Part shown: positions 1-11,586 of the stretch, piece after piece
Numbering within the stretch: the stretch's first letter is position 1
Layout of the letters: every line of letters begins with the position of its first letter
NCBI RefSeq assembly: GCF_001723175.1
Contig: NC_064651.1
Coordinates: 372,001-436,000 of the forward strand
From: Penicillium oxalicum
Taxonomy: Eukaryota; Ascomycota; Eurotiomycetes; Eurotiales; Aspergillaceae
Direction: 5' to 3'
Length of the DNA: 64,000 bases
Translations under genes and position numbers: made by a program
Notes under the pieces: generated by a model
What the model was told of the DNA's origin: nothing
Databases searched by the model: none
The model's input: only the letters and a program-made list of their open reading frames with translations

Positions 1-1417
1 CTGGACGAGTCCTTTCGTTAGGAAACACATAGACGTTGTACACTTCGGGATCGTAGTCAAGACGTAGTTCTTCCAAATGTGGATACACGGTGTTTTGAGA
101 ATCCTGTCATGGTCAGTGATTTTGTAATGGTGACAGCATTCGGTATGTTACCTTACCTCATTCAAGCCTGGCACAGAGAGCACAGGGACGAATTGTGAAT
201 TGGGCTGCGGCACAATTTGCCGTGATGCTAAAGTTATGCTTTTCAGGTTTGGGAGACATTTTGGCCATTGAACGGTGTTTGGGGATCTAGGAGGACAGCC
301 CTTCACGTTCCATATTGCAATGCGCTCAAGATTTGGAAGGTCTTCCAGAAGTTGACCGACACAGTCGTGAGTAATTGAAAGCTCGGCAGAAAGGACAAGG
401 CTTTTTAGCTTCTTGCTACCCTTGAATTTCTGGTAAAAGTCTTTCCCATCATGTGCCACCCAAAGCTCGAGATGCTCGAGCCGAGGACAACGGCTTAGGA
501 ACTCGAGAGTCTTCAGAGTCGAGGGCGCCGATAAATTTTTAATTGTCGCTCCAGTGAGCATGGCCCTGGAACGCCGGATATATGACCTGATCGCAGTCCA
601 TGGAACCTTACTTCGAGCCCCAGAGAGATCTATGTGCATCCAGACATGGGTCAACGAGCTAAAGAATCGGTCCCAGTCTTTGCAAACACGTAGCAATCCA
701 CTTCATTTGGTAATTAGAAATGGGAATATCAGCGAGGAGAGAATTCACCCAAGACTCACACGACCTGTTTGAAGGAAAATCGATTCACGATCAGCATCGC
801 AACTTCAAGCGGCAACATCGTAAAAGGATCAAATCGCTTGGAACGCAGATGATACTCCAAATTTTTATGCATTTGTTTCAATACCTAGATAGACGATCAG
901 TGACTTCTGCCCAAGTCATGGCTTTGTTGAGCACACACATCTCGTTTGGGATGCTCGCTTGGCAACATCCTTAGGCCATAGGCATAGATTTCCTGGGCTT
1001 TCTCTGGTTTACCCTCAAGAATGAGGACTTTGGCACATCGCATATACCCCTGCGGATTATCAATTAGGCAAATTGAGCTCAAGAAAAGGAACCAATTATA
1101 AGGACATCTTCATAGACACAGAGTACATACTCTTTCATCATCTTTGAAATTTTTGATCATCTGCTTCGCATCTCGGCGAGCCAGATCATATTGTTCAAGC
1201 TTGCAGTACGTGGCGGATCGATTGTCTAGAATGCCGATGGTATCCACATTCGGCTGTCGCAAGGCCTGGAGACTCGGTGGTTTAGCATAAAGCTACCCCG
1301 TTCGGGCTAGGACCAAAATGGATCTACCTCTCCGAACGCCTCGATCGCACCCTTAAAGTCGCCCTTTTGATACAGCTTCTGACCCTTTTGCTGGGCCGCG
1401 GAAGCTTGAGGACGCAT
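1..1417 (-). CDS. Pof3-like TPR / F-box / LRR protein (3' part outside window)
   Basis: The reading frame joins six exons: 1417-1328, 1265-1131, 1049-939, 884-760, 700-157 and 103 to the window edge. All junctions have GT..AG ends and keep phase. The first three exons encode tetratricopeptide repeats (starting MRPQASAAQQKGQKLY, then ALRQPNVDTIGILDNRSATY, then a third helix pair ending SEHPKRD). Exon 4 carries an F-box (FTMLPLEVAMLIVNRFSF), and exon 5 onward gives leucine-rich repeats (PRLEHLELWV, LPNLERIAIWN, YPHLEELRL). This TPR-F-box-LRR order is that of fission yeast Pof3, an SCF ubiquitin-ligase receptor linked to genome integrity. SCF substrate binding is therefore the expected role. The C-terminus lies left of the window. 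The start at 1417 was chosen because the TPR begins directly after it. Confidence 0.8.
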
Positions 1418-1631
1418 TTCTGCCGAAAATCTGAGATTAATTGGAGCAACAAAGCCGAAGCATTTGTGTAGTAAGAAGGGGAGAACGCGCGATCGCCAAC
1501 TTGTGTTGGGGTTGACAGGCACGTGCCTTGCATTGTTTGTTGCTGTGCCCCGCCGGATAGACCCATGTTTACTTTCTTCCAGTTTGGATCAATCGTTTAT
1601 CGCGACCGCTACGCAATAGCAACGGCCCGAG

Positions 1632-3511
1632 ATGGAGACGCAAAATTTACAGGCCGCGTCCACCTATGTCAACAATCTCCTGCTGGCTCGGGGTCTAGTT
1701 AAGAGTGGTCAAGCGATTGATTTCGCTGACCCAGAAAACAATGAGGGAGGCATAGATGCCACGATGGCCCGGGTCATCAACCTGGTCAATGATCTGGTGC
1801 TAAGAAGAGATGTCAGTTGATGGCCCAATTTTCGTGTCGCAACGCTGACTGACTGTGGAATAGCGTGAATCTGAGCATCGCGAGAGCTTAGCGACGACGA
1901 TTCGGGTTTTACGGGCAAGCGAGTCTGAGCAGACGTTAGAAATTGTATGCTTCCTTGTTTCTTCCAGCCGGCACTCATAGGCATCTGACAGCGTGCTTTC
2001 GCAGGGAAAATTGAAAACGAAAAATTCCGAGCTGTCGCGATCACTTGCGCTAGCGGAGGCTTCGGAGCGCGCCCTCAAATCGAACATGACGAGTGCCGAG
2101 GCTACGATTCGGGGGCTTAAGGAGAAGGTTCAGCGGATGAAGTCAACCGTGCAGCAGGTCCGAGCTCAATGCGCCAACGATATTCGCAAACGCGATCTGG
2201 AACTCCAGAAGCTCAAATCGCACCTCGCGGAGCGCCAACGAGGGAAACGGGAAGGATTGGGGGTCACAACGATCAATATCAACCCTGCGACAAAAGGAGC
2301 GTCGCATTCAAAATCCGGCGGTGGAGGGCGCGTTCAGGATCCCGGTTATTCTTTACAGCAGGAAACGACGGAATTTCTGACGGAGTTGTGCCAAAATCTC
2401 AGCGACGAAAATGACACATTGATTGAGCTTGCGCGAAACACGGTGACTACGTTAAAGGAATTACAAGGGCTGTCTGAATCCGAGGGCAGCAACCAAGATG
2501 GCGAAACAGCTGGGACAGCTGCAAGTACTGGCCCACACAACTCAGACTCGGCCGTGGCTTCGTTGCCGACATCGTGCGAAGAACTTTCCGCGCGCATGGA
2601 TGACGTTCTGGGACATTTACGCACTCTGTTGACCAACCCTTCATTTGTGCCGCTGGAAGAAGTCGAGATCAGAGACCAAGAGATCAGTCGACTACGGGAA
2701 GGCTGGGAGAAAATGGAGAGCCGCTGGAAGCAAGCAGTGTCCATGATGGATGGATGGCAGCGACGAATGACCGACGGGGGCGATTCAGTGGGAGTCGAGG
2801 AGCTGAAGCGTGGTATGAAGCTCGACTTGAGCTTCATGGGTTCTGAGGAAACCAGTGGCCAGCAGGGCCGGCTCGAACCCAGCAACATTTCGCCCATTCT
2901 CGAGGATCAACGAGAAGAGGAAGATGTGGAACAAGAGCGCAATGAGACTAAGACCGAGACCCAGGAGCAAGTACGGGAAACTCCAGACTCCCCACATACC
3001 CGTTCAAAGGTCCGTAGAGTGCCAGGAAGATCAGATCGAGCCTTGAGGGAGCGCAGTGATAATGCTGTCGCAAGGCCCAGGCGGCTCCGCAAAGTCTCTT
3101 TTACTCCTGGACTGCAAGGATCCCCCGCCGAGCCCCCTACTCAAGACGAAGAGACTCTGCTGATCAAAGCTCACAAGGCGGAGACCGTAACTCGGAGGCC
3201 GTCGCGACGCAAGACCGAGACAAGCTTATCTCGCCAGGTGAGTTCGATCGAACACTTATTTGGTCTATTGCAAAGGGATTGCCACTAACTCTGGATGAAC
3301 AAAGGCCAAATTGAAGGACAGTCAGCTCAGTGTCTCACAGAAATTGGCCGCCGTCGAGGACGAGGCCCGTCAGGCGGAGCAATTGCGCAAAGAACGCGAG
3401 ACACGAAAGCGCAGCCGGCCAGAAAAGGCCGCCAGTCGAGCTGGTACTCGGCGACGCAGTACTCTCACTAGTGATGAACTGGAGGATTTAATGGGCGTTC
3501 CTTCGCGATAA
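1632..3511 (+). CDS. TINA-like / ADIP-domain coiled-coil protein
   Basis: Four exons, all phase 0: 1632-1811, 1864-1944, 2005-3237 and 3305-3511, giving about 566 residues. The N-terminus (METQNLQAASTYVNNLLLAR) and the following heptad-rich segment (residues about 60-160, KLKTKNSELSRSLALAEASE) match the afadin/alpha-actinin-binding (ADIP) family. In Aspergillus nidulans this family is represented by TINA, a NIMA-kinase-interacting protein at spindle poles. The middle is low complexity and acidic. The C-terminal third is basic (RKVSFTPGL, KRSRPEKAASRAGTRRRS) with a second coiled coil in exon 4. It is head-to-head with the Pof3-like gene, 214 bp apart, so the two probably share a promoter region. 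The family assignment comes from recognition of the N-terminus and is not certain. Confidence 0.7.
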
Positions 3512-4024
3512 TGAAGTTTGGGTGTGTATCCAGTCTTGTTCAGTAACGAAAGAAGCGTCTATCTACTTAATCTACGCCCTGTATATAATTTTTGAACTAG
3601 CGTATATTCATATTCACGATATCTACCTGTCGACACTACTTCCTCCAATGCGACCGGTCCCAGCATAGAAGCTATTTTCCGATACTATACAGCTAGCTGC
3701 CCAGTTGATTGGTTTCTGTCCTGAGATTTGGCTAAAGTGCAAAGAATCTCCTGGTCAAAAGAGGATTGCAATGCAAAGGCAGAAGTATCTAAACCCATAT
3801 AGTGGATTGAGACTTTAGAGAGGGCCAGACTAAGGACTTCTATTCAAAAGTTGTGATATTCATGCACGATTTTCCTCAAACGGCCTACCTAGACACGCTG
3901 TACTTCTTTCAATGCCAAGCGTCGGCTAAATATGACCTCCATGACCCCTCCATCCCCGCAACAGTAAGCCTGAGCCTGACACATTTCCGTCCCAGCTCGA
4001 ATTTCGATCTATCCGATTAACAAA
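3512..4024. other. Intergenic, no gene seen
   Basis: AT-rich 3' flank of the ADIP gene followed by the promoter of the F-box-like gene. I see no convincing ORF or repeat here. Confidence 0.5.
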
Positions 4025-5301
4025 ATGGAATTCCCTCCAGAGATATATGACCTTGTCAGTATTCCATGCTCACGCACTCCGGCAAGCTGAAGTCACGCGA
4101 CTGGAAGCTGACTAGGCGCCCCTAACAGATTACACATCATGTCTGGAAGGTTTACAATACGGAATCTATGTACCCAGCATACTACGCCAGATATTACTGC
4201 TTCAGAAGAGATGAAATTCGACGAGACTTAGCCGCTCTTCGGCTTGTTAACAAAGCTTTCTGCGGCAGCGCTTCGCGGTGGCTATTCATGCATATCATTG
4301 CGTTTTCTAGTTCTCACACTACTAAAACACCACCACTGACAAGGCTCTTGAGAATATCTCAGAGTCCAAATGCTGTCTACGTGCGTCAAATCGACTTTGG
4401 ATTCACAAGTTTGGACGAGTCATATATCAAAGACCTGTCGGCAAATCTATCATATCTTCTCGCCAAGTTCCCTAACCTCGCTGCTCTTGAGTTTGATGGG
4501 CCTCCCTCGTTACTTCTAAGGGCTCAAAAAAGAATCTATATGGACACTGTCGCCTCGGTACTGCATCATGTGCAGCTTCCAAATCTGAAGGAGCTTGAAA
4601 TCAGGTTTTCTTTCCCGTGGGACTTTGCACGTTTCTTGCCAGAGCGCCCTAGTCCTTCGCACATTCCGCTTGGAGATGTCATGCGACGTCTCCGCCATCT
4701 CGAGCTATGCCTAGATGCAGACCTTGAGGGGGTGAAGGTTTGTAACGGGCGGTTAGACCCGCCCACTTTTCCAGATGATACTTCCACATCGTCTCAGTTC
4801 TTCAGAATGACTGAAAGTGCATACAACCTTGAGTCTCTTGCAATACAATCTTGGAATATTGTAGAGCTTGACCGCCTTGCCCTTCCGGCCTCTCTTCGTC
4901 TACGCTCCGTTCGTTTACTTGGGGTCTCTATCTCCTTCAGCATTCTTCTGCGACTCGTGGGCCTAGAGTCCGAAGGGTGCAATCTGTTCATGGTGAAATT
5001 GAAGTCTGGAACATGGCCACAAGTGTTCTTGCACTTGCGCAAATTGCCACGTCTTGTTGACTTTTATCTTGATTACTGCGGATACTCGCTCCCATGCTCG
5101 CATTTGGGGCAGGGACTGCCCGTCGATTCCGAGCACGGTTTGGAAAATACAGCGGCAAATTTCTCTGACGACTCTTCGCTGGCATTATTACTGAAGCATG
5201 TCGATTCGAACAGGATTGCAAGAGGACTGCAGCCTTTCGATGACACTGAATATCGGTCGATGCCGGAGAGGCACATGGCTTGGCAGCAGTTGGGAATTTG
5301 A
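4025..5301 (+). CDS. F-box-like / LRR-like hypothetical protein
   Basis: A tiny first exon (4025-4054, MEFPPEIYDL) is spliced over intron 4055-4128 to the main exon 4129-5301, giving 400 residues. The start MEFPPEIYDL...ITHHVW followed by DLAALRLVNKAFCGSASRWLF is the usual layout of a degenerate fungal F-box: a PxEI[YL] motif, then L..V.K.F...A...LF. The rest contains spaced leucine-rich segments (FPNLAALEFDG, LPNLKELEIRF, LRHLELCLD), as in fungal F-box proteins of unknown target. A shorter model starting at 4168 would lose the PxEIY motif. No substrate or pathway can be inferred. Confidence 0.65.
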
Positions 5302-6040
5302 ATAGAAGGAGGCATTTTATCCTCTTTCTCTTTGCCCCGATTGACGTGTTCGCCCTGAGAAACATTTTTGAAAGCGCTCAATGTACGAACCACTAATCTG
5401 TGATGCATGTTGTCTAGCATTTATGAGTTATTGAAGTTGGAGACTTTATAATGTGTTACCGGAATCTGGACTATTCTGAAACCGCCAAAGTAAGTCTTGC
5501 CCGGCGCCAGAGATTGAGGGGTCTCGTATCTTTCACGGACGGCTGCGCATCCAGACCTTGTTGCTTCTTTTCCTGGATACACCGATGCACAGGATGCGAT
5601 GGAAACCCTCTATCACACTGCTCGGTTTTGACGAGACCTTTGGATATGATAGATATCTGGCACGTTCCATATTGTGGAACGTGCCTCACGAACATAATTC
5701 CTACATATTCAGGAGGTACTGACCCAACTTTAGAAAGCTCGAATCAATCCAGTGCTGACTTGCATCACCATTAAGAAAAGATTCCACTACTCTCATTAGG
5801 CGCTCACTTCCCTTCCTTCTCTCTCAAATCTCTAATCAGTCGCAGTGCTCAATATCGCAGAATTGGTGTTCCCTCGGGTCGTCCACTGAACGCCATCGAA
5901 CTCGCTGCTGCCGTCTCCACACCTCGTGTCCGCCTCGGACCCGCGCTGCGATCGACACACCTTATCCTCTCGCCCCTGAACCCTCGAAATCTCACATTCT
6001 CAATTCGAAAGTTCTACTCCCGTCAGTGCAAATCTGATCA
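5302..6040. other. Intergenic with a perfect hairpin and a CT-rich promoter tract
   Basis: No convincing gene. It holds the 11-bp inverted repeat at 5659-5685 (listed separately) and pyrimidine-rich DNA from about 5780 to 6000, typical of an Aspergillus-type promoter and 5' leader for the following PARP-derived locus. Confidence 0.5.
5659..5685. repeat. Perfect 11-bp inverted repeat, 5-nt loop
   Basis: Arms GGCACGTTCCA (5659-5669) and TGGAACGTGCC (5675-5685) are exact reverse complements around TATTG. It lies between two genes. It could be a palindromic protein-binding site or an RNA hairpin. Confidence 0.8.
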
Positions 6041-7250
6041 ATGATGGCGCCGCGAAAATTTGCAAGCTTCGTGGTGGCCGTCAGTGGCCCTGTGCCTGGC
6101 TACAAACAAGGTACTTTACTTGACGTCCGTGCCAATTGACGTTCCCCGACGGTTCCCCAATTCCCTCCCCCCTGGATTGCGATCAACCCCACAGTCAAGT
6201 GGAGTTGAGGCTGACCGTTGGATATTTCTCTTTTCCCGTGCAGCGGACATTAAGCATTGGTCGAAAATCATGGTGCCACGTTCACTTCCACCGTGAATGA
6301 TGAGCGCACGCACCCGATCACGACGTTGAAAGAGGTGGAGAAGAAGGCTACGAAATGCGAATCCTTATCATGGAATCTCTTATTTAGATCGCGTTGCGGT
6401 ACTGACTGCCCGGGTCTAGATTTGGCTGCGTCCCAGTTGCCCAAGTGTAAGATTGTCTCGGTTGATTGGCTTTTGGCCTCGTCTCAGAAGAAGAATGCGA
6501 TCGCGGAGAAGCCTCATCTCTTGGACACGGTCGCAACAACTGATGCAGGTGTCGCGGACGATGAGAGTAAGCAGAATGCAAAGCGATCCACTCGAAAAGC
6601 TCTTGTGAAATCACAGGACAAGGATCCCGTTGCCGTTGACGGCAATCTCAAAGCAGATGAAGATGACGAGGTGACTGCAAAGAAGGCAATCAAGTCCGAA
6701 GCGCTAGCTAAATCGGCGAAGAAGCGCAAGATCAAGGAAGAGGACGACGATGCACAAGGAATCACCTCTAGCAAAAAGCAAAAAGTGGCCCCACAGGCAG
6801 CCCCAAAAGCACCTCCAAAGTGCTTGGTGACTCCCGTGGACTCAAAGTTCCTGCTAGAGGAGTCCAAGTTCAAGTGTGAGTTGTCTGAGCTGTCAATTCC
6901 TCGACTTGAAAAATGGGGGACGAATTTCTAACATTCAATCACAGATCCTCAAGTCTACATTGATTCCTCGGACGTCATCTGGGATGCCACGTTGAATCAG
7001 ACAAATGCGGGTGCGAATAACAACAAATTCTACGCCATCCAGCTCATTCATTCCCCCAGGACTGATAACTATATTACTTAGACGCGCTATGGACGAGTGG
7101 GGGAGACTGGCCAATCTGCCTCTTCCGGCATCGGCACCTTCGCTCAGGCTCAAGCATTCTTCGAAAAGAAGTTCAAAGACGAGAGTGGACTAGCCTAGGC
7201 CAATCGTCTCGATACTCCAAAAAATAATAAGTATATATACCTAGAGCGAA
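6041..7250 (+). pseudogene. Decayed poly(ADP-ribose) polymerase gene (BRCT-WGR remnant)
   Basis: Exon 1 (6041-6110) encodes a BRCT start (FVVAVSGPVPGYKQ). After intron 6111-6243, the BRCT continues as ADIKHW and then shifts frame at about 6260, where one base appears lost, to resume as VENHGATFTSTVNDERTH and later KIVSVDWLLASS. A lysine-rich linker follows (about 6580-6830). Beyond intron 6871-6945 comes a WGR domain (FKYPQVYIDSSDVIWDATLN ... TRYGRVGETGQS) interrupted by an in-frame TAG at 7079-7081 where the family has tryptophan. A second TAG at 7196-7198 again replaces a conserved tryptophan, and the frame continues with PARP-like residues (ANRLDTPKNNKYIYLERNL) to about 7250. The regulatory and catalytic domains are absent. 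Three lesions plus a missing catalytic part make this a pseudogene unless the assembly is wrong. Fungal PARPs of this layout (e.g. PrpA) act in DNA-damage and ageing responses. The segment 6355-6418 may be a further intron with a GC donor. Confidence 0.8.
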
Positions 7251-7429
7251 ATTTAAAAATTTGTCGGCTCGGCCACATGTTCCCGTGAGCGATATCCACG
7301 TAACTTTGGACTTACCTATTTGAAGATATGAATATTGTGATATTACGGAGTTGAGGTACAAATGGTAGGTATTTCGACTCGTTCAACATTGCTGATTTCC
7401 ACCTGATATGAGAAACGTGCAGTCCCATC

Positions 7430-7981
7430 ATGCTTGAATTAGTCAGCCGTGTTTATACTCCTTCCACTTGGGACAATAGCGGTGCACAAACGCCGGCGCA
7501 GCGATTCTTCAAAAAATATGTTGACACGGTTGATTCTCACGGCTTCAATCACGGCTCTGGCCTGCAGTTCTACTCCAATGAAGTCATTTTCCATAACCAA
7601 AACAACGCTCAATATAATGGCGGAGACGAGATGTGGGCGTGGATGAAGCGCCTTTTCGGGCAATTTGAGAAAATGCGCCATGATCTCTCCAATCTCTGGG
7701 AGGTCAAGAACGAAGATGCAACTGTGGCCATTTTGTCTCAATGGACCCGCAGTATCTGGATTGCGGGGAATACCACTGATGAGCCGAGTGTTAGCATCCC
7801 GCTGTGCTGGATCTGTACAATCGGCCCGGCTGATTCTGCTGGAGCTGTGGATGGTCTGAGCTTTCGGGAAGTCTGGCTTTACTGGGATACAGCTCCGCCT
7901 ATGAAGCATCTTCCCCAGGAGGCAGTCGTTTTCCAAACGCAAAACATCCTTCACGAACCTGTATCAGCAAAGACCTCATGA
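7430..7981 (+). CDS. SnoaL/NTF2-like small protein
   Basis: A single-exon ORF of 183 residues with an NTF2-like alpha+beta fold pattern. Helices come first (TPAQRFFKKYVDTVDSHGFN), followed by strand-rich segments (LQFYSNEVIFHNQN, AILSQWTRSIWI, SIPLCWICTIG, SFREVWLYWDTAP). Such SnoaL-like proteins are usually small-molecule isomerases, cyclases or ligand-binding proteins. No catalytic residue can be fixed from sequence. It starts 180 bp after the last PARP-like codons, in the place where the PARP catalytic domain would be expected, so a rearrangement may have brought it here. A short upstream 5' exon cannot be excluded. Confidence 0.65.
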   Translation: MLELVSRVYTPSTWDNSGAQTPAQRFFKKYVDTVDSHGFNHGSGLQFYSNEVIFHNQNNAQYNGGDEMWAWMKRLFGQFEKMRHDLSNLWEVKNEDATVAILSQWTRSIWIAGNTTDEPSVSIPLCWICTIGPADSAGAVDGLSFREVWLYWDTAPPMKHLPQEAVVFQTQNILHEPVSAKTS

Positions 7982-9587
7982 GCAAGTAATTAAAAGGGCT
8001 GGGTAGCTAAAGCTGCAAATTGGGAAGCTGACACTGCGATTGGAAGCCACCTGGCCAAGTATCTCAGATCCACGAACGATTCTCCCCAGAGACGGAGGTT
8101 GGATTATGGGTCGCTAGCTTTCTTTGGTACATGTAGGATGAATGCCTGGCCACGTTCCAAACCTATGGAGTATAGATAGCTGTTGCAATGAAATAAACCT
8201 CAGATCCGTCGTGCACGAAATCTGTCCATTCACACTGAGAAGTGACAGACGGGAGCTCTGATAAGGTGGTAATTTGTTTGACGTGTCGAACTAGGTACCT
8301 TATCAAAGCTGCCCGTATCCGCTCTTTTCTTCCGCTCGAGCTGCTGTCTTCCAGGGTCATTAAAGACGGGTGCCGAAGGGTCGATTCCGACTACAGTTAC
8401 GACACATTGGTGCGGCTCGCGAGGCACTCACTCAAGACTAAACATATATAATTTAAGAGACATGGAGTGAGAGAGAAATATTCAAATCATGACTCACAAT
8501 TCTCTTCCAGGCCTCATGTTCAGCAGAAAACTAATCCCGTTTTATCCAGCGATTCCATCTCCAGTGAAAATTATCCAATTCCGAATAACTTTATTAAATA
8601 TTAGAATTAGGGAATATAATATATTGTATTACTTTTGTGTATTACAAAAAACCTAAGCTTTTATAAAAATAATCTTTACTACAGAATTTAATAATTTATA
8701 AAGGCTATATTAAGACTCGCGAGTCCTCAGCTCGCGAGTTCGAGCCACGATAGCTAGCTCGCAAAAAATTACTCGCGAGTCGAGGACTCGCGAGTCGAGG
8801 AGATGGAGATAGCAGTCACTATGTGCTGTCCACGGAGTCGAGCTCATTGCGAGCCGTCCATTGGCATCTGGTTTCATAGCCTCGCTTTAGTCGAAAAATT
8901 TGTTTTGGGACCACACTAACTTAGATGAACAATATGTGATGATTTGGTATGACACTATAGGTACTCACATAATCTGACAATTTGGCTTCTTCTTCTTCTT
9001 CTTCAGGCTCGATTTGCAAATCGATCTTAGTTGTGTCCCTGCTTAACGATTCTGATTTGCAACCATCTCATTCAGCTCCGAGTGATGGGCTTAAGGCTTG
9101 ATTACGCAATGTCAGGCCCACGGACCTGCAACTTAGATGCCATTTAAATGATTGGTAGATGGATATGAATAATCAGGGTCAAAAATTGACAGTGAGCTTG
9201 GGCTTGAGCCAGCAACTGAGTGAGATATTGAAGGTTACCCTTGCGAGACGAAAAATGGCCTGACAAAATCCTTGTTGAAACCTTCTTGAAGCTCTCGCTT
9301 TCTCGATTATTGACTCCTCAGTGCAGAGTTTGGCACAATTTTGAAAAAGCGGTAATACAGTCATAAAATTCCAGAGTGGGAAGAAGAAGCTGCCAGTGCT
9401 CTATTAATTCTCACTTCCATCAACAAATGTGACATATGCGTAGACCGAGACATGGTCAAATGCAAATAATCTAGCCGCAGCAAACAGTGGTTTCATCAGC
9501 AACAGTTGTTTGCTTGCTGATCCTTCGATATTGTTCATGGGATTTAGCAAAAGTTCCAAATAGTTATCTGTGCAAATCAAGAAAAGC
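7982..9587. other. Gene-poor region, AT-rich core
   Basis: No convincing coding sequence on either strand. It includes the AT-rich/palindrome block at 8560-8800 and a short TTC microsatellite near 8988-9005. Confidence 0.5.
8560..8800. repeat. AT-rich stretch flanking repeated ACTCGCGAGT palindromes
   Basis: About 8570-8705 is strongly A+T-rich (runs such as TTTATTAAATATTAG). It is followed by perfect palindromes ACTCGCGAGT at 8715-8724, 8771-8780 and 8786-8795. A related CTCGCGAGT sits at 8731-8739 and partial GCTCGC copies lie between them. The GC-rich palindromes stand out against the local composition. The block may be a decayed terminal structure of a transposable element or a cluster of binding sites. 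No transposase is seen. Confidence 0.6.
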
Positions 9588-10257
9588 TTACTCAAATTGA
9601 ACAGGTTCCCACGAGAAGACGAACGAGCCGATGTAGGCGCCGATGAGGATGCAGATCAAAAAGTAACCATTGTAGTACATGGCAAGGCTTTCAACAAGTC
9701 AGTTTGTAGTCGGTGCGATTGAAAGGAGGCGAATCGCTTACAGCATGATGAAATAGGCCACTGCAAATTGCACCGTATGCAGCAGGGCCCGGACACTCTG
9801 CTGAGGTATCGTGGGATTGAAAGTTTGCATTGTATTCGAGCCACATAATGGCTCGACGGCCGTGAATGCCTCCGATCCTAACTGTTGAAGGCGTTGTTTG
9901 TGGCTTCTTAGCAAAAAACGCTCATACTCCTTTCCCAGACGACGTAGAAATTCAAGGACTATGACTAGAATAATGACACCAATGCAGCAACCGGCAAACA
10001 TCGCGTTGGAAGTAATTTGCCAGGAGTCCGAGATAAAGCATGAGTCTACCGTATTCCAGTTCCATAGCATCTGACAAAAACCCATCAGCAGAGTGAGAAG
10101 AACCTTTCGCCCACGTTGAGCATACCGAGATCTTGCAGGAGTTGCCCATGTCCATTTCCATGCGCGTCGCAGAGGTGGACGAAGCTTGCGCGATCGCATT
10201 GATTTTGCTTGCGACTGTCGTGGTCCCCATCGATGTGTCCATCATGGGCAAATTCAC
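9588..10257 (-). CDS. CTR-family copper transporter
   Basis: Three exons: 10257-10126, 10070-9742 and 9687-9588, giving 186 residues with phase kept. The N-terminus is methionine-rich (MNLPMMDTSMG, MEMDMGNSCK), as expected of copper-collecting ectodomains. The hallmark MLWNWNTVDSCFIS leads into membrane segment 1 (AGCCIGVIILVIVLEFL). Segment 2 contains the MxxxM selectivity motif (MLLAM), which appears only when intron 9741-9688 is removed, and segment 3 contains GxxxG (GAYIG). These residues define high-affinity Cu(I) import through a homotrimer in the plasma or vacuolar membrane. The stop at 9588 follows FSWEPVQFE. The GTAAGC overlapping it could be a further donor site, so the extreme C-terminus is uncertain. 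Confidence 0.88.
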
Positions 10258-11586
10258 TTTACAGTGACCGAGACAAGAGATCCCTCTCTTGGATCAACAG
10301 CCATTGTGGGCACTTTATGAACCGACCAAAATATTGTCTGCCGCCTTTGTTGGCCTTGCAACGCCCAAAGTCCTAGCTTTAACAGTGGCCTACCGCCCGA
10401 GCAAGATTGAGCATGTTTATGTGTCGGGAAGCCAATCATCACAGGCTGACCGGGTGTATCTGATCAATCCGCCAGGATGCGAGCCCAATTTGAATGAGTC
10501 TGGGCTCCATCCCACAGAATTGAGCTAACTTCATCGGGGGCAAGTACAGTACACGCCCCCTGGCCCGTTCGTCTCGCCTGTTGACTAATTTACTGCTCTC
10601 CAAACAGGAATCAATTCCGTCAGTACCTCAACAGTCTATTGGAAACAACAGTGAGTATTGTATAGAATGTTTTAAATTAAGAAAAGCCTCAAATCTGCTC
10701 ATTTTCTGACCAGTTGATCACTTTCCTACACGGCACTAACCCTAGCGCGGGGATGTAGATGAGCCACTCGCTTGTATCCGTGCGTCTTGGAATGTCTGCC
10801 TTAAAGCTCTCTGTCTCTGATGCTCCCCGCGGAAGCATTTGAAGTGAGGTGTGATCAGCTTGGCATTTTGGTACGATTGTTGGGCCCTTCTGGCAGACAA
10901 GCCGCCCATGAATGAAGATGAGTTGCTGAACCTCTCAGCTGGAAGCCTATCATTGTCCTGGGCCACTAGGAAGGTCATCCGTTGCTTGAGATGCTTACAA
11001 TGTGACCTCCGTTTCTAGCGGGGATAGCTCAAAGGTACATCACATCAATTATAGCATTGGTCTCGGCTTTTCCCACTGAAGCAAAGCTTCAATTTGACGG
11101 GGCGTGGCTACAAAAGTCAGGCGCAGCCAAACAAGTGGAGAAAACGATGGTGGGATTGATGTGCGTGGGAACTTCTACCTAAGATAGTGCCTCAAGAAGA
11201 AGCAAAATCACGTGCTAGATTTTAAACACATTAATCGGAGCTCAAAGATCAGACTAATGTGACTTAAAGGCATCACAGATGTCATCTGTTCCAAAGCTAA
11301 TGAGTCTCTCCATATTGAAAGTCAGCAGTCACGCATAAATCAAGGCCTCTTGAGAGTTGCTGATAAGTGGTTCCTCATGACCTTCAAGGATTTGTAGATA
11401 CACTGCCATCAAAACAGGTTGCCCCCGGAGATGGTGCTGATGTTCCGGAATAAAAGAGCGATTTTGGACTCTCCAAGAGTCAATTATTGAGGATTGAATG
11501 GTGCCAGAGAGCCATCAATCAATACAAACACTGCTATCTCACTACACCTGACCTGGAAGTGTCTGAATTTTCAGGGCTCTCAAATC
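10258..11586. other. Intergenic, no gene supported
   Basis: Only short unconvincing ORFs. Contains the promoter of the copper transporter and the 3' flank of the J-protein gene. Confidence 0.45.
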
